From Treponema sp. (GTDB lineage Bacteria > Spirochaetota > Spirochaetia > Treponematales > Treponemataceae), in contig JAKSLX010000002.1 of assembly GCA_024400915.1 (NCBI GenBank), forward strand, positions 1 through 64,000: a stretch of DNA of 64,000 bases. The letters are read 5' to 3'. Shown one piece after another: positions 1-9,939 of this stretch. Numbering within the stretch: position 1 is the stretch's first letter; each line of letters begins with the position of its first letter. A program made the translations under genes and the position numbers. The notes beneath the pieces are model-generated. The model was not told where the DNA came from. It saw only the letters and a list, made by a program, of their open reading frames with translations, and did not search any database.

Positions 1-1155
<1,155 letters not shown>

Positions 1156-1271
1156 TATCACCGCTTCACCTTGAGAAGATGTCGAATGCATTCCATATAT
1201 GAAACTGTACGAGAAGCTCCGAGGAGCCCGGCGACGAGCCCTGATCCGACGAGTGTAGGCATAGTAATAAA

Positions 1272-1381
1272 TGCCGGTGGCCATGGCGAGGTGGCAATAC
1301 CCGTTCCCATTCCGAACACGGAAGTCAAGCACCTCTGCGCCGATGATACTGCGAAAGCGGGAAAGTAGGTGGCTGCCGGCT
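1272..1381 (+). rRNA. rrf: 5S ribosomal RNA
   Basis: A 110-nt 5S-like sequence follows 23S after a spacer of about 115 nt. It has the conserved loop core CCGAACACGGAAGTCAAGC and terminal GCCGG/CCGGC arms that pair to close helix I. It is followed immediately by a T-rich tract. Ends are estimated from helix I. The spacer contains no tRNA. Confidence 0.9.
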
Positions 1382-1549
1382 TTTTTATTTTAAACCTGGA
1401 AAGTTACAACGATCCGGAAAGACAACCAGACCGCTTTCGCAGGGACTGCGAATCCGGGAATAAGCCGCGACCAGGCGGGAGTGGCGCACCCCACCGTAGC
1501 AGGTGCGTGCGGTGCTGGGGCTGCCGGCTTTTTTTTTATACCTTTTTTA
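1382..1549 (+). other. Structured GC-rich trailer of the rRNA operon
   Basis: This non-coding stretch is more GC-rich than the sequence beyond it. It holds a hairpin TTCGCAG-GGA-CTGCGAA (about 1435-1451) and a second possible stem GCGCACC/GGTGCGT. It ends in CTGCCGGC plus a long T run (1521-1537), the same motif and T run that end the 5S gene. CCGCTTTCGCAG at 1430-1441 is the exact reverse complement of 5S positions 1349-1360, and 1445-1464 resembles the 5S 3' region. It is probably a processing/termination region containing degenerate 5S-derived sequence. Confidence 0.55.
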
Positions 1550-1562
1550 GGGGTCTGTCCCC
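1550..1562 (-). repeat. GGGGACAGACCCC dispersed palindrome, copy 1
   Basis: Read on the minus strand this is GGGGACAGACCCC, a 4-bp GGGG/CCCC stem around ACAGA, within ACAGAGGGGACAGACCCCT. Similar copies are at 29161, 35985 and 37077. It lies in the gap between the rRNA trailer and tRNA-Asn. Confidence 0.7.
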
Positions 1563-1770
1563 TCTGTCCTTCAAGTCAATAATATAGTTGATGTTCCTAT
1601 AAGTAACAGAATTGTAACCTTCAGCACTATTCACAAAATATGTAGAGAATTTGAGAGCAGAAGTCAAAGAAATTACGATGCCATGTTTAACTTCTACATA
1701 TCAGGAAACAAGACTTCCTGTGGGCATAGAAAAAAAAATAAAAAATATTTCAAATATTTAAATTTTCCTA

Positions 1771-1797
1771 TTGACAGTTTTTTTATAATTCTATAAT
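1771..1797 (+). promoter_or_regulatory. Putative sigma-70 promoter of tRNA-Asn
   Basis: TTGACA at 1771-1776 and TATAAT at 1792-1797 with a 15-bp spacer (slightly short), 27 bp upstream of the tRNA. The preceding 1563-1770 shows no gene or clear element. Confidence 0.55.
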
Positions 1798-1824
1798 ATA
1801 CCAATACATTCGAGAAATCGAAAT

Positions 1825-1897
1825 GCTCCTTTAGCTCAGTTGGTAGAGCAATGGACTGTTAATCCATGTGTCACTGGTTCAAGCCCAGTAAGGGGCG
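1825..1897 (+). tRNA. tRNA-Asn(GTT)
   Basis: A 73-nt cloverleaf. The acceptor arms GCTCCTT and AAGGGGC pair with wobble, the D-arm contains AGCTCAGTTGGTAGAGC, the anticodon loop is CTGTTAA (anticodon GTT) and the T-arm contains GGTTCAAGCC. The 3' CCA is not encoded. It has its own promoter and terminator, so it looks monocistronic. Confidence 0.95.
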
Positions 1898-1899
1898 AA

Positions 1900-1930
1900 A
1901 GCCTTCAGTAGAAATGCTGAAGGCTTTTTG
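1900..1930 (+). terminator. Rho-independent terminator of tRNA-Asn
   Basis: Perfect 9-bp stem AGCCTTCAG/CTGAAGGCT followed by TTTTT, starting two bases after the tRNA. Confidence 0.9.
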
Positions 1931-1993
1931 CTTTTAAACATAAAACATGTTAATCATTCAGCAATTGCATTGTAATCTTGAGTTTTCCGTCCA

Positions 1994-2022
1994 TTGACTA
2001 CTCATGGATATCTCAATAAAAT
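1994..2022 (+). promoter_or_regulatory. Promoter of the bactofilin gene, leaderless type
   Basis: TTGACT (1994-1999), 17-bp spacer, TAAAAT (2017-2022), then only six bases to ATG at 2029. The expected transcription start coincides with the start codon, and no Shine-Dalgarno is present. Confidence 0.65.
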
Positions 2023-2028
2023 ATAAAA

Positions 2029-2388
2029 ATGTACGACATTAAAGATTCCAAGGCCTTTGATACAGACGAAGAAGATTTTGACACTGTAATGGCTTCTGAC
2101 ATTTCTTTTACGGGAAATATTCGTTTTACAAAGCCTTTTATGATTAAGGGAAAAATGAGCGGTATTATTGAAGCAACTAGTGATCTTCTTATAGATACTG
2201 ATGCTATCGTTAATGCTGATATTTCTACTGACAGAGTTCTGGTCAGAGGAAAAGTTACAGGGAACATCAACGGAAGAAAATTGGTGTATGTTACTTCTAC
2301 TGGAACTGTAAAAGGGGATATTACTTCAGCACAGGTTGTTCTTGAACCTGGTTCAGTATTCTCCGGAAAATGTACAATGTCCGAATAA
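2029..2388 (+). CDS. Bactofilin (polymer-forming cytoskeletal protein)
   Basis: A 119-residue protein of the bactofilin family, which forms beta-helical filaments that scaffold envelope and cell-shape functions without nucleotide. After an acidic N-terminal tail (about residues 1-20) the core shows the repeating short beta-strand pattern typical of the family, with motifs such as 'GNIRFTKPFMIKGKMSGII' and 'DRVLVRGKVTGNI'. The size is normal for a small bactofilin. It appears to be translated from a leaderless transcript. The TPR gene begins 14 bp downstream and is probably cotranscribed. Membrane association through the N-terminal tail is inference. Confidence 0.85.
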   Translation: MYDIKDSKAFDTDEEDFDTVMASDISFTGNIRFTKPFMIKGKMSGIIEATSDLLIDTDAIVNADISTDRVLVRGKVTGNINGRKLVYVTSTGTVKGDITSAQVVLEPGSVFSGKCTMSE

Positions 2389-2402
2389 AAAAGGAATTCA
2401 AT

Positions 2403-3032
2403 ATGAAAAAGTTAGTTATTGTATCTTTCATTCTTTCTGCAATCATTTCATCAGCTTTTGCACAGGCTGGAAAACCTGATGCCCTTAAGCTTTACCGCGA
2501 AGGAAACTACAAGGACGCCATCGTAATCTGTGAGGAAGAAATCACAAACAATCCTTCCAATATGGATTCTCATGCAGTTCTTTGCTGGTCGCTTGTTGCA
2601 AACAAACAGTATAACGAAGCAGAACAGCGTGCCACTGAAGCAAGAAAAATCAATCAGTATGACATCCGTCTTATGGAAGTTCTTGGAGAAGCGAAGTATT
2701 ACCTTGGAAAGAACATTGAGGCTTTGGCCATGTTCCAGCGCTATATTGCAAGTTCTTCTGAGTCTGCTGCAAGAATTGGAACTGCCTATTACTACATGGG
2801 CGAAATTTATGTTCGTCAGGCGAAATATGAACATGCGGATATTTCCTTTACGACTGCTGTTCGCTTTGAACCTGCTCACAGTGCCCATTGGTGGACAAGA
2901 CTCGGTTATGCAAGGGAAATGAACGGAGACTGGCAGAATGCAATCGTTGCATACGACAAGGCTCTTGCCCTCAATTCATCGCACTATGATGCAATCCGCG
3001 GAAAGAACAACTGCAAGGCACACCTCCAGTAA
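2403..3032 (+). CDS. Exported TPR-repeat protein
   Basis: A 209-residue protein with a signal peptide (MKKLVIVSF...SAFAQA, cleavage near residue 21). Helical tetratricopeptide-type repeats follow; 'AIVAYDKALALNSSHYDAI' near the C-terminus is a recognisable TPR. The start at 2403 is chosen over an upstream in-frame start at 2370 because it begins the signal peptide and has an AAGGA ribosome site 8 nt upstream. TPRs mediate protein-protein contacts, so a periplasmic scaffold role is likely; the partner is unknown. It sits between bactofilin and mtaB with gaps of 14 and 5 bp. Confidence 0.8.
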   Translation: MKKLVIVSFILSAIISSAFAQAGKPDALKLYREGNYKDAIVICEEEITNNPSNMDSHAVLCWSLVANKQYNEAEQRATEARKINQYDIRLMEVLGEAKYYLGKNIEALAMFQRYIASSSESAARIGTAYYYMGEIYVRQAKYEHADISFTTAVRFEPAHSAHWWTRLGYAREMNGDWQNAIVAYDKALALNSSHYDAIRGKNNCKAHLQ

Positions 3033-3037
3033 GCTAG

Positions 3038-4462
3038 ATGAAAAAAATAATTCACTTTGAAACATTGGGCTGCCGACTTAATCAGGATGAATCTGAAGGG
3101 GCGGCCCGCTGTTTTTCCAAGGCAGGTTTTACTTCTGATCTTGATCCAATTTCTTCGAAAACCGAAATCTCTCAGGATGTAATTCTCTCCATAATAAATA
3201 CCTGTACTGTTACGAGCAAAGCTGAACAGAAAGCCCGCAGAATCATCAGGCTTCTTCTTGAAAAATTCCCGAATGCTCCCTTGGTTGTTACAGGCTGCTA
3301 TGCTGAACTTGACGGCAAGGAAATTACGGAAATTTGTCCCGATCGCATCTGCATTCTCTCCGGAATGAAAAAATACATACTTTCTAGAATTGCTGAAGAA
3401 ATTGCTGGTGGTGTTCTTGATACCGAAAAAAATTTGCTTTCAAAAAATAAACTTCAGAATTTCATAGATGAATGCAGCAGGGAAGAAATTTCCGCTAAGC
3501 TGAATAAATTCACTCTTTTTACTCCTGTCTTTGAAAAGCATTCCAGGTCTTCCCTCAAAATACAGGATGGCTGCAACAACAACTGTTCTTTCTGCAGAAT
3601 TCATCTTGCCCGCGGAAAATCCGTATCCCTTGATGTTGAGGATGTAATTGCCAGGGCAAAGGAACAGGAAGGGCATGGCGCCGTAGAAATCGTGCTGACA
3701 GGGGTAAATCTCAGCCAGTATGCTGGAAAGACCTCTGATGGCCCTCTATTGCCCTTTGGAGGCCTTTTGAAACGTCTCCTAGCAGAAACAGGCATGAAAT
3801 ACAGGGTTTCAAGCTTTTATCCTCAGCATGTTACTGAAGATCTGTGCAAAATCCTTGCTGATGACAGGATTCAGCCTTTCTTCCATTTGAGCATACAGAG
3901 TGGCAGTGACAGGATCCTTGAAAAGATGTGTCGCCCCTACAAGGTTGAACATGTGGCAAGGGCAGTGGAACTTTTGAGAAAGTACAAACCTGGCTGTTTC
4001 ATTTCATGCGATATTATTGCAGGTTTTCCGGGTGAAACGGATGAAGATTTTGCCCTTACGGAAAAGCTCTGCGATGAAAGCTGCTTTTCATGGATTCATG
4101 CCTTTCCTTATTCGCCTCGTCCGGGAACAGCAGCAAAGGACATGAAGCCCCAGATTCCTGAACGCATAAAGGATGAGCGTGTAAAGGTTCTTACTTCCTA
4201 TGCGGTGAACGGTAAAATTGATTTCATAAAGAAAGCTTCTGGAAAAACTTTCAATGCAATAGTTGAAAACAGTCGTTCCAAGAGACTTGGATTTACGGCA
4301 TCAAATGTTTTCCATGCGGTGACCGACAACTACATTCATGTGGAGTTTTCAAGCGAAAAGTTCATTCCTCAGGGAACCGTAGTAAAAGTATGCATTACAT
4401 CTGTCCTTGAGGAAAATATTCGCAGCGGAAAAGAAATTGAAGCTGCCGGAGTTCTTGTCTAG
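3038..4462 (+). CDS. mtaB: tRNA t6A37 methylthiotransferase MtaB
   Basis: A radical-SAM methylthiotransferase of 474 residues that converts t6A37 to ms2t6A in tRNAs. The N-terminal UPF0004 domain starts 'HFETLGCRLNQDESEG', with Cys residues in 'TLGC', 'NTCTV' and 'TGCYAE' for one [4Fe-4S] cluster. The radical-SAM motif CNNNCSFC lies near residue 180. The 'GCRLNQ' start fits MtaB rather than MiaB ('YGCEMN'), and a true MiaB is encoded at 62050. There is no Shine-Dalgarno; it starts 5 bp after the TPR stop, suggesting coupling. Its stop shares the tetramer CTAG with the convergent OmpA gene. Confidence 0.88.
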   Translation: MKKIIHFETLGCRLNQDESEGAARCFSKAGFTSDLDPISSKTEISQDVILSIINTCTVTSKAEQKARRIIRLLLEKFPNAPLVVTGCYAELDGKEITEICPDRICILSGMKKYILSRIAEEIAGGVLDTEKNLLSKNKLQNFIDECSREEISAKLNKFTLFTPVFEKHSRSSLKIQDGCNNNCSFCRIHLARGKSVSLDVEDVIARAKEQEGHGAVEIVLTGVNLSQYAGKTSDGPLLPFGGLLKRLLAETGMKYRVSSFYPQHVTEDLCKILADDRIQPFFHLSIQSGSDRILEKMCRPYKVEHVARAVELLRKYKPGCFISCDIIAGFPGETDEDFALTEKLCDESCFSWIHAFPYSPRPGTAAKDMKPQIPERIKDERVKVLTSYAVNGKIDFIKKASGKTFNAIVENSRSKRLGFTASNVFHAVTDNYIHVEFSSEKFIPQGTVVKVCITSVLEENIRSGKEIEAAGVLV

Positions 4463-5697
4463 CGGTCCATGATTGTAATTTCTACGCGGCGGTTCTTTGA
4501 TTTTCCAGCTTCCGTTTTGTTTGTTGCAACAGGCTTAGTTGCTCCGAATCCTTGAGTAAAAATATGGAACCTGTCACGGACATTAAGTCCTATGAGGTAT
4601 TCTGCAACGGCACTTGCTCTTTCTTCGCTAAGGATCTGTCGCATTTTTTCCGTACCTGCAAGGGCAGTGTGACCTGAAACAAGGATGTCATTGTTTGGCC
4701 AGGTTTCAAGAATCTCAGCAATTTTCTGCAGTTTGATTTTTTCACTGTCCATAAGGATTGCACTGTCTGGCTGGAACTTTATGTCTTCTAGGGCGATTGT
4801 AAGACCCTTGTCACCGTTCCTTACAGTAACATTTTCAAGACCGAGGTCGTTAATTTTATTCTGAACGTTTTCCAGGTTTTCTTCTGTGTTTGTCCTTGCA
4901 AATTCCGTAACTTCTGCTTTTGCGCTTCCTGTAAACTCATAAATGTTTCCCAGCGAACTTTCCATCAGAATCCTGAAATTTTCCGTGTAATGGTCTATGG
5001 CACCTTTTTCATTGTCCCAATAAATGAGCTCGTCACTGAAACCTTTTGTAACTACAGGATATTCTGCATACAGGGAAATTTTTGGAGTGGGAGTCTGCAT
5101 GAAAAGAGTGTACCTGACATTAATTACATGAAGACCAGTTGATTCCTGAATTCCCTTATATATATATTCCGCTGTAAAGGGAACCTTGTAGGGTTTTTGC
5201 ATGTCGAACTGGCGCCTCAAGTCGTGAGCTTCATGTCCCTTTGCAGTCCATTTTTCGCCGGCTTTGATTTCCATTTCAGGAAAAACAGGGACGTCACGGA
5301 CCGTGGGCATGAAGTATTCGTCGCTGATGGTGTAGATGCCGAGTGGGCTCCTTGCAAATATGCTGGCGTAGTCCTCTCCATAGATGAATTTTGCACCGGT
5401 TCTTGAACCTGTTGAATCTTCGCTTGTCATGAAAGTACAGTTGTGTACTCCGCTACCGTCTTTCTGAACTTCCGTAACTTCTGCGGCAACTCGATTAACT
5501 ATGATTGAGTGGTGGTTCAGCCTGTGGTTAACATAGACATCTTCATCAACTGTTGAAAGAATTCTGTACATGTCGCCTTTCTTGTATTTGAAGGAAAATT
5601 TTACCGGCTCCCCATCCGTTTTGTATTCTTCTGCGAAAGTGGAAAAGGAGGAAAGACATAAAATTGCTGTGAATATAAATTTTCCGATTCTTTTCAT
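4459..5697 (-). CDS. OmpA-family periplasmic/outer-membrane protein
   Basis: A 412-residue protein with a signal peptide (about residues 1-22, ending SFSTFAEE). The middle region, residues 25-290, I cannot assign. The C-terminal OmpA-like peptidoglycan-binding domain spans residues 300-412, including 'IKFQPDSAIL', 'LVSGHTALAG' and 'GFGATKPVATNKTEAGKSKNRRVEI', where the conserved NR-R box binds diaminopimelate-type peptidoglycan. It resembles the OmpA-domain protein of other treponemes. A ribosome site GAGAGG precedes ATG. It converges on mtaB with overlapping stops, and no separate terminator is visible. Confidence 0.82.
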   Translation of the reverse strand: MKRIGKFIFTAILCLSSFSTFAEEYKTDGEPVKFSFKYKKGDMYRILSTVDEDVYVNHRLNHHSIIVNRVAAEVTEVQKDGSGVHNCTFMTSEDSTGSRTGAKFIYGEDYASIFARSPLGIYTISDEYFMPTVRDVPVFPEMEIKAGEKWTAKGHEAHDLRRQFDMQKPYKVPFTAEYIYKGIQESTGLHVINVRYTLFMQTPTPKISLYAEYPVVTKGFSDELIYWDNEKGAIDHYTENFRILMESSLGNIYEFTGSAKAEVTEFARTNTEENLENVQNKINDLGLENVTVRNGDKGLTIALEDIKFQPDSAILMDSEKIKLQKIAEILETWPNNDILVSGHTALAGTEKMRQILSEERASAVAEYLIGLNVRDRFHIFTQGFGATKPVATNKTEAGKSKNRRVEITIMDR

Positions 5698-5748
5698 ATA
5701 AACCTCTCAAGTGTGCAATTACACCTAATATTGATATAATAATAATCT

Positions 5749-6162
5749 ATGAGTGATGTTTTAACAATAAACCATCTTGGTCTTCTTCTGGTTACGGTTG
5801 TAATTTTTGTTGCAGGATTTTTTATTGGCCGGCTTATTCAGAAACTGAAGGATTTGGCATTTATAAAAAAAGAAAGGAAAGATGCCGTAAAAAAAAGCAG
5901 GGCTGTTATAGGAGGACAGGTTGCGGAACAGTTGGCACCTTTTCTTCCCGATTTTCCATGTAATCCCGGAGACGTTTCGTTTCTGGGAAAGCCAGTTGAC
6001 TTCATTGCTTTTTCTGGACTTGCAGAAAATAATGAAATCAATGAAGTTGTTTTCATAGAAGTAAAAACAGGACAGAGCAAACTCAACGGACACGAAAAGC
6101 AGCTTAAGGATGCCATTCAAAAAGGTCGTGTCCGTTATGTGGAGTATTGTCCGTCCATTTAG
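5749..6162 (+). CDS. Membrane-anchored Holliday-junction-resolvase-like endonuclease
   Basis: 137 residues. One N-terminal membrane segment (about residues 10-30) is followed by a basic linker and a small nuclease-like domain. The strand motif 'EVVFIEVKTGQSKLNGHEKQL' carries the E-x-K signature of the restriction-endonuclease fold, as in the family annotated 'Holliday junction resolvase-related'. 'VDFIAFSG' would supply the acidic residue. A nuclease function is inference from the fold. TATAAT at 5735-5740 lies 8 nt before ATG with no Shine-Dalgarno, so translation may be leaderless; a -35 is not convincing. Confidence 0.65.
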   Translation: MSDVLTINHLGLLLVTVVIFVAGFFIGRLIQKLKDLAFIKKERKDAVKKSRAVIGGQVAEQLAPFLPDFPCNPGDVSFLGKPVDFIAFSGLAENNEINEVVFIEVKTGQSKLNGHEKQLKDAIQKGRVRYVEYCPSI

Positions 6163-6167
6163 TTTTC

Positions 6168-7937
6168 TTACGAGTTGTTGATTGTAAGGAGTGCGCTCAA
6201 ATCACCACCAAGAAGTCTGTCGCAAAGATTCTTTGGCATAGGTTTTCCGCGAAGGAAGCCTTGGATTGTATTGCAGTTGAACTTCTTGAGGATTTCAAGC
6301 TGTTCTTCTCTTTCAACGCCTTCAGCAATTGTATCCAGTCCCATTTTTGAAACCAATGTAAGGATTCCTTCTGCAATGTTGGATTCCGTTGCAATGTTCT
6401 TTATGAATGACTTGTCAATTTTAAGAGTCGTTAGTGGAAGCATCTGCAGGTATCTCAGTGATGAATATCCTGTTCCAAAGTCATCAAGGGAAATTCCGAT
6501 TCCAAGATTCTTGACTTCATTAAGCTTTGTAATAACGCTTTCAACATTTTCAATGAGAACGCCTTCTGTAATTTCAATTTCAAGATGCCTTGGAGTGATC
6601 TTGTAGAAATCAATTTTCTTGAGGAATTTGGGAATGAAATCTTCCTGACAGAACTGTATAGGCGAAACATTTACTGACATGATTCCGTCAAATTCAAAGC
6701 GTTGTTCCCATTCTGAAAGTGTCCTCAAAGCAGTATCAAGAACCCAGTTGCCAAGCGGAATTACAAGGTGTGTTTCTTCTGCCAGTGGTACAAATTGCTC
6801 TGGACTAATCCATCCGAGTTCATCATCATGCCATCTTAAAAGGGCTTCAAAGCCACGAAGTTTTTCTGTCTGAGTATAGAACTGAGGCTGATAGTAAAGC
6901 TGGAAATTCTTTTCCACCATTGCTTTTGAAAGTTTCGTTTCGATGTTGAGTTTGCTTAAGAATTTTTCCTGCATCAAAGACTGGAAGCCGGTAATGTTGT
7001 TCTTTCCCTTTTTCTTTGCTTCAAGCTTTGCCATATCTGCAAATTTCAGTAGGTCCTCATATTTTTCCGAATCATCAGGATAAACAGAAAGTCCGCCTGA
7101 AATGCCGATGCCTTCTGCGTTCATGAAACCGAGAACTTTCTTTGAAATGTTCATTGCTTCCGTACGGTTCTTTACGTTCTTTAAAAGCAGTATGAATTCA
7201 TCTCCGCCAAAACGGGTTGGAATCGTGTTTTTTGATTCGAACATTCGGAGGATAGTTGCTACCTGCTTTATGAGTTCATCACCTGCAGTGTGTCCTCGTG
7301 AATCATTGATATCTTTCATGTTGTCAATGTCAAAGAGAAGGAGACCGAATTTTTCGTTGTTGCTTTTCTGTTCCTTGCTAATTTCCCTTATGGCGGTGTT
7401 AAGCCATGAACGGTTGTAAAGGTCTGTAAGGGAATCGTGGTATGCGCTGAAGAGAAGCTGTGTGTTGAGGTTCTGTATGCTCTTGAGCTGAGAGTCAAGG
7501 TTTGCCCTGTTTTCTGCAAGTTCCGTTGCAAGGCTTTCAAGTTTCTGGTTCTGCTGGGTAAGGGCGTGTTCATACTCCTTTGCTTTTGAAACGTCGGAGA
7601 AGGTAACTGCCACAGTATCATCAAAAACACAATTCATGGTTATCTGGAACCATTTTGAAAAATTGTAGGAGTATATGGTTTCAGAAAGTGTTGTCTTCTT
7701 GTTGAGGGCTTCTTCTGCTGTTTCAAACCAGGCAAGGGCAGGAGTCAGTTTTGTTTTGAAATTTGAAAAAAACTCGCCTTCTTTAAGAAGATCCTTTGTC
7801 ATCTTCAAGAAACTTTCATTCATGTAGCTGATTTTAAAATCTTTAAGCTTGTGATTATCATCGTAAACAGAATCGACGAGAAGAACAGCTGTGGAAAGGT
7901 TATCGATGATTATTTTGAAATATTCGTTCTGAAGCAT
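6168..7937 (-). CDS. PAS-GGDEF-EAL cyclic-di-GMP protein
   Basis: 589 residues, cytosolic. A PAS-like sensor (about 1-118) and coiled coil (120-165) precede a GGDEF domain with intact GGDEF at 244-248, and an EAL domain with FEALLRW at 363-369, DDFGTG at 485-490 and 'TLKIDKSFI'. Both catalytic signatures are preserved, so the protein could make or degrade c-di-GMP. No RxxD inhibitory site precedes GGDEF, unlike the neighbour at 9940. It is last in the c-di-GMP cluster, 81 bp after guaA; the gap contains a hairpin (GCTCCA/TGGAGC) that could attenuate or stabilise mRNA. Ribosome site CGGAG. Confidence 0.9.
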   Translation of the reverse strand: MLQNEYFKIIIDNLSTAVLLVDSVYDDNHKLKDFKISYMNESFLKMTKDLLKEGEFFSNFKTKLTPALAWFETAEEALNKKTTLSETIYSYNFSKWFQITMNCVFDDTVAVTFSDVSKAKEYEHALTQQNQKLESLATELAENRANLDSQLKSIQNLNTQLLFSAYHDSLTDLYNRSWLNTAIREISKEQKSNNEKFGLLLFDIDNMKDINDSRGHTAGDELIKQVATILRMFESKNTIPTRFGGDEFILLLKNVKNRTEAMNISKKVLGFMNAEGIGISGGLSVYPDDSEKYEDLLKFADMAKLEAKKKGKNNITGFQSLMQEKFLSKLNIETKLSKAMVEKNFQLYYQPQFYTQTEKLRGFEALLRWHDDELGWISPEQFVPLAEETHLVIPLGNWVLDTALRTLSEWEQRFEFDGIMSVNVSPIQFCQEDFIPKFLKKIDFYKITPRHLEIEITEGVLIENVESVITKLNEVKNLGIGISLDDFGTGYSSLRYLQMLPLTTLKIDKSFIKNIATESNIAEGILTLVSKMGLDTIAEGVEREEQLEILKKFNCNTIQGFLRGKPMPKNLCDRLLGGDLSALLTINNS

Positions 7938-8018
7938 TTTTACTCCGGTATGGTATTTTTAAGTAATTATTTTTAAATCTGCTGGAGCTCCAATGATATC
8001 ACTGGAGCCCTGTTAATT

Positions 8019-9902
8019 TTATTCCCAGCCGAAAGTTGCAGGAGGCTTGTTGGTGCAGTCAAGATAGAGTGAATCTACAAACTCCAGTTCCGCGATCTTG
8101 CGAACAATCTTGTCCAAAAGATCCAGTGGAAGCCAAGCAAAGCGTGCTGTCATTACATCCTCTGAAACTACAGGACGAAGTACGAAGCTTGCCTTGTCAG
8201 CACTTGTTGCAAATGGTAGGTCGATAGTAAGGTGCTGGAAAATATTAGAGTACCATCCGCTTGCGTGAAGTTCTGTAAGGACAATGTTGTCTACTTCGCG
8301 CAGCTGATCAAGGCGGTCCCTTGTACAGTATCCCTTCTGAAGCTTCAAGTCTTCATCCTTAACTCCAGGCTTCTGATAAAGTTTGAGTACAGTTCTGTTA
8401 AGGAATTTGGAACTGTTTGTAATTGTACTTGATGTGTTTTCAACTTTTTCGTGAACCTTTGGAACATGGAAGAATCCCTTGTCATCCTGTTCAAAAGCAA
8501 GGACAGCTGGGAATCTGTAGGTTCTGAAGTCTCCCTGGACTCCGACAGACTTTACAGGAAGTACTGACTTAACAAGGTTCTTTGTGCAGTTTTCGCAGAA
8601 TTCTGTGATTGCGATTCCGTTGAATTCTTCCTGAGCCTTCTTTAGCTCTTCCTTGTCCTCGTCTGAAAGAACGCCTTCTGAACATAGCACATTTATTGAA
8701 AGTCCAGGACCTGGAAATGGGTGTCTCATTACGAGTTCATCTTCAAGACCGAGCATTTTTCCGATCTTGCGAACTTCATCCTTGTAAAGGTCCTTGAGAG
8801 GTTCAATGATGAGTCCCTGTGCAATGAGCTTCTGAATCCCGTCAACGCGGTTGTGATGTGTCTTGATTGTGTGGCTGTTTTTTGTTCCGCCCGATTCAAT
8901 GATGTCCGGATAAAGGGTTCCCTGAGCGAGCATGTAAGGAACAGGATCCTGATCGAGTTTCTGTTCTTCAACGAACTTGTCGCGTACTGTAATGAAGTTT
9001 TCTCCAACTGCCATGCGTTTTTTCTGTGGATCCGTAAGTCCTTCAATTGCCTTGAGAAAGCTTTCGCTTGCATCGGTTGCAATGAAGTTTGTAAATCCGT
9101 GTGCCTTGTATGCGGCTGCAACATTTGCACTTTCATTCTTGCGCATGAAACCGTTGTCGATGTGGAGTCCGAGAACGCGGTCATTTCCAAGGGCCTTGTT
9201 GAGGAGGGCAAAGGCTACTGTTGAATCTACGCCGCCAGAAAGGAACAGAAGAACTTTTTTGCCTTCAGCATCCTTCTTGATGTTTTCGATGATGTGGTTG
9301 AGGACTGCATTGTCGTCCCAGTTTTTCTGCATCTGGCAGAACTTTGCGAAGTTTTCAAAAATCTGGTTACCGCAAGGAGTATCCTTTACTTCACAGTGGC
9401 ACTGAAGTGAAAATCTTTTCTTTGCAAGGTTCTGTGTTGCGGCATAAGGACAGTCCTTTGTGCTTCCCACAACCTCAAAACCTTCTCCCAACTGAAGAAC
9501 ACCATCCTGATGGCTCATCCATACCTGCTGGCTTGGTTCGATTCCTTCAAAAAGAGGACTCTTTACTGCAGGATTAAGGTTGAGGGTTGCAAATCCAAAT
9601 TCACCGACATCTGCCTTTCCAACTTTTCCATTGTAACCAAGCTGGACGATGTAGTGACCGTAGCAAAGTCCAAGGATAGGTACATCAAGTTCGAGTATCT
9701 TTGAGTTGAATTCAGGAACCTTTTCGTCATAAACGGATGCTGGTCCACCTGAAAAAACGATTCCTTTTGCTCCTTCAAAAGCATCAAGATCTGCAGAAGG
9801 AAGTGCAATTTCCGAATAGTAGCCGAGGGCACGGAATCTCTTTGCAATGAGGTGTGCGTACTGGCTTCCAAAATCAAGAACAACAATCTTTTCTCTGTTC
9901 AT
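8019..9902 (-). CDS. guaA: GMP synthase (glutamine-hydrolysing), long form
   Basis: Converts XMP to GMP with glutamine and ATP. The class-I amidotransferase domain has Cys80 (GLCYGH) with His169 and Glu171 (QCHCEV). The ATP-pyrophosphatase P-loop SGGVDS is at 222-227. The C-terminus carries an extra block containing 'VKSVGVQGDFRTYRF' before the terminal 'KPPATFGWE', making 627 residues against about 525 in E. coli; this resembles the eukaryotic-type dimerisation region. The start at 9902 is preferred over a 54-residue extension because GGAG lies 10 nt upstream and the family begins here. It sits inside a c-di-GMP gene cluster, where GMP feeds GTP supply. Confidence 0.95.
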   Translation of the reverse strand: MNREKIVVLDFGSQYAHLIAKRFRALGYYSEIALPSADLDAFEGAKGIVFSGGPASVYDEKVPEFNSKILELDVPILGLCYGHYIVQLGYNGKVGKADVGEFGFATLNLNPAVKSPLFEGIEPSQQVWMSHQDGVLQLGEGFEVVGSTKDCPYAATQNLAKKRFSLQCHCEVKDTPCGNQIFENFAKFCQMQKNWDDNAVLNHIIENIKKDAEGKKVLLFLSGGVDSTVAFALLNKALGNDRVLGLHIDNGFMRKNESANVAAAYKAHGFTNFIATDASESFLKAIEGLTDPQKKRMAVGENFITVRDKFVEEQKLDQDPVPYMLAQGTLYPDIIESGGTKNSHTIKTHHNRVDGIQKLIAQGLIIEPLKDLYKDEVRKIGKMLGLEDELVMRHPFPGPGLSINVLCSEGVLSDEDKEELKKAQEEFNGIAITEFCENCTKNLVKSVLPVKSVGVQGDFRTYRFPAVLAFEQDDKGFFHVPKVHEKVENTSSTITNSSKFLNRTVLKLYQKPGVKDEDLKLQKGYCTRDRLDQLREVDNIVLTELHASGWYSNIFQHLTIDLPFATSADKASFVLRPVVSEDVMTARFAWLPLDLLDKIVRKIAELEFVDSLYLDCTNKPPATFGWE

Positions 9903-9939
9903 AAAATCTATTACTCCAATTACCTGGTTGCTTACTGTT

